Origin: an uncultured Granulicatella sp.
GTDB taxonomy: Bacteria > Bacillota > Bacilli > Lactobacillales > Aerococcaceae
Assembly (NCBI RefSeq): GCF_938030755.1
Contig: NZ_CALHIF010000072.1
Coordinates: 1 to 21,507 of the forward strand
Direction of reading: 5' to 3'
DNA: 21,507 nucleotides
Shown here: piece by piece, positions 15,601-21,507 of the stretch
Layout: every line of letters starts with the position of its first letter
Numbering within the stretch: position 1 is the first letter of the stretch
Notes under the pieces: generated by a model
The model's database searches: none
What the model was told of the DNA's origin: nothing
What the model saw: the letters and a program-made list of their open reading frames with translations, nothing else
Position numbers and translations under genes: made by a program

Positions 15601-15960
15601 GATATTGCCTTCTTAAATCCAGAAGATCCTTCAGCAGGCCTACCTGCACTAAGTACAGACAAATACGAATTACAAAACTCAACAGAACCTACTGTTGAAA
15701 ACAAGATTAGATATTACACGTATTTAGTGAAAAAACAAACAGAAGAAACTACTCAGGAACAAACACAAGAGCAAACACAACAAAGTTCAAGTGAATCAAC
15801 TACTGAAATTAGAAACACAGAAGATTCAAAAGACTCCAATACAACAAAAGAAGAGACTTTACCTGCCACAGGGGCTAAGAATTTTGAAGTGTATACGTTA
15901 CTTGGAATTTTATTATTAACAATTTCACTTATTTTTTCAAAAAAACGTTTACAAAAATAA
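12649..15960 (+). CDS. Cell-wall-anchored PL8 hyaluronate/chondroitin lyase
   Basis: A secreted polysaccharide lyase of family 8, about 1103 residues, that cuts hyaluronan (or chondroitin) by beta-elimination into unsaturated disaccharides. Order: signal peptide (1-30, VYA/ED), a carbohydrate-binding beta-sandwich (about 36-190), an Ig-like Big_2 domain (about 205-270), the alpha-toroid and beta domains of PL8, a Gln/Thr/Ser-rich wall-spanning tail, LPATG (1071-1075), a hydrophobic segment and KKRLQK. Catalytic residues line up with pneumococcal lyase at a constant offset of 109: Asn458, His508, Tyr517 and Arg571; Trp400/Trp401 and the acidic patch Glu497, Asp507 and Thr509 are kept. Phe343 of the pneumococcal aromatic patch corresponds to Lys452. 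Start: 12649 (12652 also possible; 12643 sits directly on the ribosome site). Confidence 0.93.
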   Translation: MMKKVWSSCLVLAFALVSSLGVSQGNPVYAEDHKETQTEQTVNLVKNGTFDATLDTGEKWTGKSAVDWNTPWIAKGEKGKYKIQITDESNLLMEAESEMRAVVGQDIPVEPNQKYTFSVRIKTEKLDSKIGARVRIMSYDSNNKQLSPLWYSKSLVGDNDWTTITQEFVAGSEATKIRVELFFETGKGKVQFDDVSLTKKEEKKETQPQQTKEITFDESVTLTTDKRWILDSKYTYKIKDTSVATIENGAIVPKKAGSTELVVSAPDSKDKVVPLKVLEPNATYENLLKKWDAMISGNDFYSTESSYMKEIFSVNEKEVEGYLSSFLANDEKKIWDAVGDYSKSANLTKTYRRVEQIAKSVTNKNSKYYNDDKVIQVVKHSMKLMYDHYYNENTESKGNWWDYEIGVPRAINNILTIMNRYFSKEEIAKYLKPVSKMVPDPSKIMVSQNRGKTAVGGNLSDLGKVKIIEALLLEDDAKLERSIQAVSNVLALVSEGEGFHYDGSYVDHTNIAYTGAYGNVLIDGFSQLLPVIQASPYKISQDKLNVLYHWIHQGFLPLIYKGGLMDMTRGRSLSRKVQNDHYAAVEVLRGILRIAEASDQQEKAKLQGLVKDIVSSDNFYDTFKSLKSFYDVHLFESLMSNQMVEATPRDTYLKLYQAMDKVAYYNKEREFAFGISMYSNKIQNYEFMNKENAKGWYTSDGASYLYNDDLSHYSDDYWATVDSYKLAGITETNEARVKGSGMTTMDHSFVGSTALGNKYGTVAMDFQNWNKTLTAKKSWFILGDRIVFLGSDIKNSTDNEAYTVVDNRKVQRESRNRSASKNDYSVVADGKEVPVSDADTKMQVKDLLLKSQNTQMNIGYKFLEPTTVNVKKENRKGTWKDINEGQSDEEVENSFISIVQPHDATNNKYAYVLYPNRSAKEFEEEKNKDDIQVVENSEKTQAVFDKTNQIYGVVKYDDTELTLEDGLVLKEKGIYTIKKEGNKLDIAFLNPEDPSAGLPALSTDKYELQNSTEPTVENKIRYYTYLVKKQTEETTQEQTQEQTQQSSSESTTEIRNTEDSKDSNTTKEETLPATGAKNFEVYTLLGILLLTISLIFSKKRLQK
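15940..15954 (-). promoter_or_regulatory. cre-like site on the ugl promoter
   Basis: On the - strand TTGTAAACGTTTTTT fits the cre consensus WTGNAARCGNWWWCA at 13 of 15 positions, with a perfect left half and CG core. It covers the -35 box and lies in the last codons of the lyase gene. Confidence 0.5.
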
Positions 15961-15976
15961 AAAAATAGGGTACAAT
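15948..15976 (+). promoter_or_regulatory. Promoter of the ugl-PTS operon
   Basis: TTTACA (15948-15953), a 17-nt A-rich spacer and TACAAT (15971-15976). The -35 box lies inside the final codons of the lyase gene and no terminator separates the two genes, so ugl can be read from this promoter and from lyase readthrough. Confidence 0.8.
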
Positions 15977-15977
15977 G

Positions 15978-16003
15978 AACTTAACGAGTTAACGTGTTAA
16001 GTT
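15978..16003 (+). promoter_or_regulatory. Operator site 3 before ugl
   Basis: TTAACGTGTTAA (15989-16000) is the exact reverse complement of the 12-mer at sites 1 and 2. Hexamers CTTAAC (15980-15985), GTTAAC (15988-15993) and GTTAAG (15996-16001) recur every 8 bp. The outer arms AACTTAAC (15978-15985) and GTTAAGTT (15996-16003) form a perfect 8-bp inverted repeat around 10 nt. It begins directly after the -10 box, a repressor position. Confidence 0.75.
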
Positions 16004-16024
16004 GCCTTATAGAGAGGTGCAAGA

Positions 16025-17206
16025 ATGATTGATAAAAATATCGAACCTTTGAAAGCGTATCAATCGAATGAGTCGGAGGTCTTAACTCCAGCTTTAGTAG
16101 ATGAAGCGATCAAAGTTTGTTTAAAAAAAATTGATAGTAACTTAGAGCAGTTGGGGGAACAATACCCAACGCCAGCAACATTCGATAATGACTATAAAGC
16201 GATGGAAAATATCGAATGGACCAATGGTTTTTGGACAGGAATGTTGTGGCTTGCTTATGAATTTACTGGGGAAGAAAAATATAAAGTAGCTGCTGAGAAG
16301 AATGTGGAGTCCTTCATTGATCGAATTGAACGATTAATCGAAGTTAATCACCACGACTTAGGCTTCCTATATACGCCTTCTTGTGTCAGCGCTTATAAGC
16401 TTACAGGAAATGAGAAAGCAAAAGAAGCGGCCATTAAAGCTGCAGACCAACTCGCTTCAAGATATCAAGAAAAAGGAAACTTCATTCAAGCTTGGGGAGA
16501 ATTAGGAGCACGTGATAACTACCGCTTAATCGTGGATTGCTTATTAAATATTCCTCTTCTATTCTGGGCAAGTAATGAAACTGGAGATAGCCACTATCAA
16601 GAAATGGCCAAAGCTCACTTCAAGACAACCTTGAAAAACGCTATTCGTCAAGATGCTTCAGCTTTCCATACTTTCTACTTTGATCCAGAAACTGGAGAGC
16701 CTGCATACGGAAAAACAAGACAAGGGTATTCAGATGACTCTGCATGGGCAAGAGGGCAGGCATGGTTAATATATGGAATTGCACTTTGCAATGCGTATGC
16801 TCCAGCAGAAACTAATGTTGAATATTTCCAAGCGGTAACAAACTACTTCTTAAACCGTGTACCAGAAGATTTTGTATGTTATTGGGACTTAATCTTTGAT
16901 GATACTTCAGGTCAACCAAGAGATACTTCTGCAGCTGCCATTGCAGTTTGCGGTATCCAACAAATGGCTAAAGAGCTTCCAAATAATGAAACGGTAAAAG
17001 AGTATGAAAAATGGGCAGACAGAATTCTATATAACTTAATCACCAAATATACGGATAAGAAAGGATCTACTATCGTTGCCTTATTAAATGAAGGAGTATA
17101 TTCATGGCATTCAGGGAAGGGGGTTAACGAAGGAAATATTTGGGGTGATTACTTCTATCTAGAAGCGCTTATGCGTAAAAAGAAAGACTGGGAAATGTAC
17201 TGGTAA
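16025..17206 (+). CDS. ugl: Unsaturated glucuronyl hydrolase (GH88)
   Basis: A cytoplasmic GH88 enzyme of 393 residues with no signal peptide. It removes the 4,5-unsaturated uronate from lyase-derived disaccharides after import, giving the free amino sugar and the substrate of KduI. The alpha/alpha-barrel signatures are WTNGFWTGMLWLAYE (65-79), HHDLGF with Asp111, RLIVDCLLN with Asp171, and DDSAWARGQAW. Asp111 and Asp171 correspond to the two catalytic aspartates known in Bacillus and streptococcal Ugl. The C-terminal EGNIWGDYFYLEALMR is typical. First gene of an operon with PTS genes, as in pneumococci. Confidence 0.94.
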   Translation: MIDKNIEPLKAYQSNESEVLTPALVDEAIKVCLKKIDSNLEQLGEQYPTPATFDNDYKAMENIEWTNGFWTGMLWLAYEFTGEEKYKVAAEKNVESFIDRIERLIEVNHHDLGFLYTPSCVSAYKLTGNEKAKEAAIKAADQLASRYQEKGNFIQAWGELGARDNYRLIVDCLLNIPLLFWASNETGDSHYQEMAKAHFKTTLKNAIRQDASAFHTFYFDPETGEPAYGKTRQGYSDDSAWARGQAWLIYGIALCNAYAPAETNVEYFQAVTNYFLNRVPEDFVCYWDLIFDDTSGQPRDTSAAAIAVCGIQQMAKELPNNETVKEYEKWADRILYNLITKYTDKKGSTIVALLNEGVYSWHSGKGVNEGNIWGDYFYLEALMRKKKDWEMYW

Positions 17207-17230
17207 AAAAGAAAAGAAAGGAATGAAAAC

Positions 17231-17731
17231 ATGGAAAACAAACCAAACATTCAAATGGTCAGAATTGACGAAAGACTTATCCATGGTCAAGGACAATTAT
17301 GGATTAAGAGTTTAGGAGTTAACTTAGCCATTTGTGCAAATGATGCAGTGTCAACGGATGAATTACAACAAACATTAATGACAACTGTATTGCCAAAAGA
17401 AGTGAATGTACGTTTTTGGACAATCCAAAGAACTGCTGAAATTATTTGGAAAGCTGCCCCACACCAAACAATTTTTGTAGTTGTTTCAAGTCCTGCGGAT
17501 GCACTTCGCTTATGTGAACTAGGATTTCCTATGGAAAATGTGAATGTAGGTAACATTCATGCAGCTCCTGGAAAGGATAAAGTGTCACAATTCATTTATC
17601 TAGGAGAAGAAGATAAACAAGCACTTCGAACAATGAAAGAAAAATACAATGTTCAATTCAATACAAAAACTTCTCCGGTTACAAATGACGGAGCACAAAC
17701 TTTAGAAAAATTATTAGAAATGATTAGTTGA
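17231..17731 (+). CDS. PTS mannose-family EIIB (AgaV-like)
   Basis: The 166-residue cytoplasmic EIIB of a mannose/sorbose/N-acetylgalactosamine-type phosphotransferase system. RIDERLIHGQ near the N-terminus carries the phosphorylated histidine, His18, and NVNVGNIHAAPGKDK is a typical family segment. It passes phosphate from EIIA to the imported glycosaminoglycan disaccharide. It begins 24 nt after ugl behind AAAGGAATG, and its neighbours are EIIC and EIID. No EIIA domain is fused to it and no EIIA gene is present here. Confidence 0.9.
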   Translation: MENKPNIQMVRIDERLIHGQGQLWIKSLGVNLAICANDAVSTDELQQTLMTTVLPKEVNVRFWTIQRTAEIIWKAAPHQTIFVVVSSPADALRLCELGFPMENVNVGNIHAAPGKDKVSQFIYLGEEDKQALRTMKEKYNVQFNTKTSPVTNDGAQTLEKLLEMIS

Positions 17732-17745
17732 AAAGAGGGAGAACA

Positions 17746-18546
17746 ATGGAAATTTCATTAATTCAAGGTATTTTGATTGGTCTAGTAACAGCATTCTGTT
17801 ATTCAGGGATGTTACTAGGAATTTATACAAACAGAGCAATTGTTATGGCGTTTTTTGTAGGGTTAATTTTAGGAGATATTCCTACAGCATTAACATTCGG
17901 AGCTTTAGCTGAATTAGCTTATATGGGATTCGGAGTAGGTGCTGGTGGTACTGTTCCACCTAACCCAGTAGGACCTGGTATCGTAGGTACGATCATGGTA
18001 ATTACATTAAAAGATCAAGGGATTACACCTGAAAATGCATTAGCACTTTCATTCCCATTTGCGGTATTATTCCAATTCGTAACAACATTCTTATACACAT
18101 TCTTCGCTGGTAATCCAAAAATGGCTGAAAAAGCGATTGAAAATGGTCACTTTGGTAAGTTTAAACTAATCGCACACTCAACTTATATCGGTTTAGCTGT
18201 TGCTGGTTTCATTATTGGTATCTTATCTGCACTAAGCCGTCCAGCATTAGAAGCATTTGTTAATGCTTTACCAAAATGGTTGATTAGTGGTTTCGGTGTA
18301 GCTGGGGGATTAATTCCTGCAATCGGGTTTGCAATGATTTTATCTGTAATGTTGAAGAAAGAATTAACTCCATACGTAATCCTAGGTTATATCTGCGTGG
18401 CTTACTTAGAATTACCAACAATGGCTGTAGCATTAGTTGGTTCAGTATTTGCATTAATTGCTTACTACCAAAATTCTAATAAACAAGAAGTAGTTGTGGG
18501 AACAGTTCAAACTAGCGAAGTGGAGGATTTTAGCAATGGAATCTAA
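17746..18546 (+). CDS. PTS mannose-family EIIC (AgaW-like)
   Basis: The 266-residue membrane EIIC subunit, very hydrophobic with several membrane segments; GDIPTALTFGALAELAYMGFG and the glycine/proline-rich VPPNPVGPGIVGT are typical of the family and form part of the sugar path. The ATG at 17746 follows GAGGGAG; an in-frame TTG at 17728 overlapping the EIIB end is less likely. Its last 11 bases overlap the EIID start, which suggests coupled translation. With Ugl and the lyase nearby, the substrate is probably the unsaturated hyaluronan or chondroitin disaccharide. Confidence 0.9.
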   Translation: MEISLIQGILIGLVTAFCYSGMLLGIYTNRAIVMAFFVGLILGDIPTALTFGALAELAYMGFGVGAGGTVPPNPVGPGIVGTIMVITLKDQGITPENALALSFPFAVLFQFVTTFLYTFFAGNPKMAEKAIENGHFGKFKLIAHSTYIGLAVAGFIIGILSALSRPALEAFVNALPKWLISGFGVAGGLIPAIGFAMILSVMLKKELTPYVILGYICVAYLELPTMAVALVGSVFALIAYYQNSNKQEVVVGTVQTSEVEDFSNGI

Positions 18547-19351
18547 ACAAAATAAATTAACGAAACGTGATTATTTTAGAACATCATTAAGATCATACAT
18601 CTTACAAAATGCATTCAACTATAATACTTATCAAGGGGTCAGCTACTTAAACGTTATCTTACCTGGCTTAAAGAAGATTTATAAAGATGATCCAGAAAAA
18701 TTAAAAGAAACTGCTAAAGCAAACTTGGAGTTCTATAACACAAGTCCACATTTAGTACCGTTTATTTCTAACTTGCAATTAGCGATGTACGAAGATGGTC
18801 AAAGTATTGATTCTGTACGTAGTATTAAAATGGCTCTTATGGGTCCTTTAGCAGGGATTGGAGATTCTATCGCACAATTCGGTTTAGCGCCATTGTTCTC
18901 TACAATCTTTGCAGGTTTAGCTCTTGATGGTTTAGGATTTGCTCCAATGGGATATTGGTTAGCAATGTTATTGAGTATGTTTGCAATCAAAGTATTCATG
19001 GGCTATCTTGGATACCGTTTAGGAACAAACGCTATTAAAACTTTAAGTAGCCAAATTAGTAAAATTTCTGAAGCAGCCAATATTGTAGGGGTAACAGTTA
19101 TCTCTGCATTAGCAGCCTCATTTGTAAAAGCTAAAATTGCCATTCAATATGCCACAACTGTAAGTTCTGGTGAAGAGCAAATTGTTTCTATTCAAAAAAT
19201 CTTAGATAAAATGATGCCAAGATTATTACCAGTATTAATTACAGTGTTGGTATTCTATCTATTGAAGAAGAAAAAATGGAACACTTATCAATTATTAATC
19301 CTATTATTCGCAATTGGTATCTTAGCTTCAGTTCTTGGAATTTTAGCATAA
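18536..19351 (+). CDS. PTS mannose-family EIID (AgaD-like)
   Basis: The 271-residue EIID subunit found only in the mannose PTS family. The N-terminal half is amphipathic (FRTSLRSYILQNAFNYN, FYNTSPHLVPFISNLQLAMYED), followed by MALMGPLAGIGDSIAQFG and C-terminal membrane segments. The ATG at 18536 has GTGGAGG 9 nt upstream; a longer reading from 18494 lies wholly within EIIC. It works with EIIC as the membrane complex. The streptococcal locus has a yajC-like gene between EIID and the heparinase gene; here they are only 9 nt apart. Confidence 0.9.
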   Translation: MESKQNKLTKRDYFRTSLRSYILQNAFNYNTYQGVSYLNVILPGLKKIYKDDPEKLKETAKANLEFYNTSPHLVPFISNLQLAMYEDGQSIDSVRSIKMALMGPLAGIGDSIAQFGLAPLFSTIFAGLALDGLGFAPMGYWLAMLLSMFAIKVFMGYLGYRLGTNAIKTLSSQISKISEAANIVGVTVISALAASFVKAKIAIQYATTVSSGEEQIVSIQKILDKMMPRLLPVLITVLVFYLLKKKKWNTYQLLILLFAIGILASVLGILA

Positions 19352-19360
19352 GGTGATGGG

Positions 19361-20989
19361 ATGTTTACGAATCTAGAAACATATCAATCTAGATTCTGGT
19401 TAAAAGAAGAAAGTCTAAAAAAAATAGGGAAAAGTTCAAGTGGGTTTCTGCTTGAACTTTTTTCTAGAGTAGATGCTTTAGTTGACCAGGATTTAGTCTA
19501 CTATGATCATCAAATGGATATGGAAACGTGTTTTGAGAAATATTCATTTCATGAGTTTAAATGGCACCAAACGCCAAACGGAGATATGGAATGGGTGTTC
19601 ATGTTAAACCGACAAGGATATCTTGTTGATTTAGCGGTAGCATCCTATCTAACAAAAGATGAAAAGTACTTGAAAAAGTGGAAGGAAATCGTTTTTGATT
19701 TTATTTTGGAAAATGAAGAAGAGATTTCTCACCCGGAAGCTTCATGGAGAGTTTTGGATGCTGGCATTCGTTTGATGAATTGGGTGAAAAGTTTAACCTA
19801 TCTTCCTCTATCAGAGTTTAGTGAAGTAGAAAGAAAGCAAATTCAGGAAGCGATGATCTTGCATGCCAATTATATTTGTACTCATTTACAAGAAAAGCAT
19901 CTTCTAAGTAATTGGGGAGTGCTTGCAGTCAGTGGTGTTCTTTCTTTCGTATATTTCTCAAATGAACAACCTGATCTGTATTTGTGGGCAAAAGAAACGC
20001 TTCTAAATCAAGCATCTCTTCAGTTTACAAAGAAGGGACTTCATTGGGAACAAAGTCCACTGTATCATCATCAAGTCTTAATGTGTTTTGCATATTTATA
20101 TCAGATTGCTTGTTATATGGGATATGAGGATCAACACCTTTGGAAGAACGTTTTGATAGAACCCATTCGTGCGAGTTATTATTTATCGAATTCTAATCAT
20201 ATGCTTTTAGCGTTAAATGACAGTGATACGGTTGATTTTTCTTGGGTTCATTCCTATTATCATTTGTTGGGGTTTGAGAGTGAATGTCCAGAGTATACAA
20301 TGGGGGTTTTATATTCAGGGAGAGCGTTTGATAAAAAACATAAAGTGAATTTCGACGAATGGTTTTATGATGAAGTAGGCGGATTAGCGGTTGTAAAAGG
20401 TTCAGATATATACTTCAGTTTGTTTTGTGGCCTTCATGGAAGTTCTCATGCTCATGCATCCCACGGAGCAATCAGTCTAGAAATGGATGAAGTCCATTTT
20501 GTAACGCATCCAGGACGGTATACTTATACGGAATGTGAAAATCGAGTTCGCTTTAAATCTGAAAGAATGCATAATACGGTCCTCGTAAAAGGGGGGCATT
20601 ATCCTTCTATCGAAAGCTCATGGGGATATTATTGGATAGCCAAACCTTTATCAATGCAAATGAAAAAGGAAGGCGATCTCTATTATTTTGAAGCACAATG
20701 GAGTATTCCGATGAAAGATAATGAAACTTCCAATAGAGCTTTTATTAGTCGAAAAATGATTTTGGATACGCAAGCTAAACTTTCATTGGTGATTGATGAA
20801 GAAGAAAGTGGACATGCTTTAGCCCAAAACTTTATCATCCCAACAAAATATTCGAATAAAGTTTACTCTAGATTTTGGACGAATGGAGAGATGGTTACAG
20901 AGGCTATCCAATATTCTAAACGATACAATTCGTTGGATGAAGGCATTCAATTAAAAATCAGAAATAAAAAAGATCCCATTTTTTTATGA
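19361..20989 (+). CDS. Heparinase II/III-family protein, perhaps C-terminally shortened
   Basis: A 542-residue protein without a signal peptide, so cytoplasmic. The N-terminal half is an alpha/alpha toroid of Hepar_II_III_N type (ASWRVLDAGIRLMNWVKS, SNWGVLAVSG, EQSPLYHHQVL). The C-terminal half is a heparinase II/III beta-sandwich: SSHAHASHGAISLEMD (His363 and His365), HPGRYTYTE and ERMHNTVLVKGG. In streptococci the last gene of the ugl-PTS operon encodes such a protein of, as I recall, about 630 residues; its proposed role is cleavage of imported oligosaccharides. Here the frame ends about 90 residues sooner, next to DNA of lower GC. It could be a shortened but active enzyme or a degraded gene. 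Expression follows EIID by 9 nt. Confidence 0.85.
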   Translation: MFTNLETYQSRFWLKEESLKKIGKSSSGFLLELFSRVDALVDQDLVYYDHQMDMETCFEKYSFHEFKWHQTPNGDMEWVFMLNRQGYLVDLAVASYLTKDEKYLKKWKEIVFDFILENEEEISHPEASWRVLDAGIRLMNWVKSLTYLPLSEFSEVERKQIQEAMILHANYICTHLQEKHLLSNWGVLAVSGVLSFVYFSNEQPDLYLWAKETLLNQASLQFTKKGLHWEQSPLYHHQVLMCFAYLYQIACYMGYEDQHLWKNVLIEPIRASYYLSNSNHMLLALNDSDTVDFSWVHSYYHLLGFESECPEYTMGVLYSGRAFDKKHKVNFDEWFYDEVGGLAVVKGSDIYFSLFCGLHGSSHAHASHGAISLEMDEVHFVTHPGRYTYTECENRVRFKSERMHNTVLVKGGHYPSIESSWGYYWIAKPLSMQMKKEGDLYYFEAQWSIPMKDNETSNRAFISRKMILDTQAKLSLVIDEEESGHALAQNFIIPTKYSNKVYSRFWTNGEMVTEAIQYSKRYNSLDEGIQLKIRNKKDPIFL

Positions 20990-20999
20990 GACCTTTTTT
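20966..20999. terminator. Imperfect A/T-tract hairpin at the end of the heparinase gene
   Basis: Fourteen-base arms (20966-20979 and 20986-20999) pair at 12 positions around a T6 loop, with an A6 tract on the left and a T6 tract on the right. It overlaps the stop codon. The symmetry means it could terminate both the + strand operon and transcription from the right. Confidence 0.5.
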
Positions 21000-21020
21000 G
21001 CTCCCCTGCCAAGGAACACA

Positions 21021-21049
21021 ATTTTACATTATTTTTTATATATTGTCAA
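21021..21049 (-). promoter_or_regulatory. Promoter-like sequence facing the heparinase gene
   Basis: On the - strand TTGACA (21049-21044) and TAAAAT (21026-21021) are 17 nt apart. Transcription would run leftward into the 3' end of the heparinase gene, where the hairpin at 20966-20999 lies. No gene is visible for it on that strand. The region is AT-rich, so chance matches to the -10 are easy, but the -35 is exact. Confidence 0.35.
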
Positions 21050-21066
21050 CCATTCAAAAAAATTTT

Positions 21067-21507
21067 TTAGTTTTTCACAACTTTATATTTCACTTTAACT
21101 CTTTTTCCAAAAAATGCCATTCCAATATGTACAATTTCTTTTACTCCACATTCCTTTAATAAAACAGGATATTTTTTATTTTCAATTTGACTCAATGCTT
21201 CTTCTGCTCTTTCTTCAAGCTCTTCTTCAGTTTTAGCCACTTTAAATTCAAATATATATCCAACATCTCTTTTATTTATCGGATTTAAAGCTAAATCATT
21301 TCTTCCATAGCCAGTTTCATTATTTGATAAAACTGTGTACTCATTATCAAGATACAACATCATTCCTAAAATAAAAGTATGATACGGTTTTTCTATTTTA
21401 GAAGTGTCATGATAACTCATTGACACTAAAAATATTTCATTTAAAAGTTTTTCAAATCTGTCAAACTCAAAATTTTTAAACGCTTTTATCATTTCTCTGA
21501 ATATGCT
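21067..21507 (-). CDS. PD-(D/E)XK nuclease-family protein, C-terminal part, runs off the window
   Basis: The 146 visible residues are the C-terminal part of a protein whose frame is still open at the window edge (five codons upstream of the first Met at 21492), so the start lies outside. The nuclease core shows GRNDLAL and YIFEFKVAK, the separated Asp and Glu-x-Lys of the PD-(D/E)XK fold, followed by EEELEERAEEALSQIENKKYP, which is typical of the DUF1703/PDDEXK_9 group usually joined to an AAA-ATPase-like domain. Members are multi-copy in many host-associated anaerobes, including Fusobacteriota; their function is uncertain. The GC content looks lower than that of the genes to the left, which suggests acquisition by transfer. 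Confidence 0.8.
   Translation of the reverse strand, partial: SIFREMIKAFKNFEFDRFEKLLNEIFLVSMSYHDTSKIEKPYHTFILGMMLYLDNEYTVLSNNETGYGRNDLALNPINKRDVGYIFEFKVAKTEEELEERAEEALSQIENKKYPVLLKECGVKEIVHIGMAFFGKRVKVKYKVVKN

Noticed and set aside
15745..15800. Short Gln/Thr codon repeats near the lyase 3' end as a tandem repeat element
   Set aside because: The degenerate repeats are explained by the low-complexity wall-spanning segment before LPATG.
20980..21066. Frameshift continuation of the heparinase past the T7 tract
   Set aside because: The next frame after the tract gives an AT-driven peptide with no visible resemblance to the family and soon meets the opposite-strand gene.

Overview
The window (about 35-38% GC by eye, strong AGGAGG ribosome sites, sigma-A promoters with 17-nt spacers, CcpA-like cre sites, an LPXTG surface protein and a lipobox lipoprotein) looks like a low-GC Gram-positive of the Lactobacillales. 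A host-associated member of the Carnobacteriaceae/Aerococcaceae (for example a Granulicatella-like organism) or a close relative is my guess; the genus cannot be fixed from the sequence. All genes but the last lie on the + strand.

Region 1 (about 1-9790) is one long lsr-type autoinducer-2 (AI-2) operon: lsrA-lsrC-lsrD (ABC transporter), lsrB (AI-2 binding lipoprotein), lsrF (phospho-AI-2 thiolase/aldolase), lsrR (SorC-family repressor), lsrK (AI-2 kinase), a small cupin and a rhamnulose-1-phosphate aldolase homologue (RhaD). It starts from a near-consensus promoter overlapped by a cre-like site and followed by an imperfect inverted repeat that is a good LsrR operator candidate, and it ends at a strong intrinsic terminator. 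Unlike the Escherichia/Salmonella arrangement, lsrR and lsrK sit inside the operon, lsrG is absent, and a cupin plus a class II aldolase are added.

Region 2 (about 9790-21000) is a glycosaminoglycan (hyaluronan/chondroitin) utilisation locus in three or four transcription units: kduI-kduD; a GntR/UTRA regulator; a cell-wall-anchored PL8 lyase; and ugl (GH88) with PTS EIIB, EIIC and EIID followed by a heparinase II/III-family protein. The lyase cuts the polymer outside the cell, the mannose-family PTS imports the unsaturated disaccharide, Ugl splits it, and KduI and KduD turn the unsaturated uronate into 2-keto-3-deoxygluconate (KDG). The 12-mer TTAACACGTTAA (or its reverse complement) occurs just upstream of each of the three catabolic units and not upstream of the regulator gene, which makes it a strong candidate operator of the GntR protein. 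PTS EIIA, KDG kinase and KDPG aldolase are not in the window.

Region 3 (about 21000-21507) is a lower-GC stretch with the C-terminal part of a PD-(D/E)XK nuclease-family protein on the - strand, running off the window. The heparinase gene next to it looks shorter than its relatives at the C-terminus.

No rRNA, tRNA, CRISPR array, insertion sequence or origin was seen.
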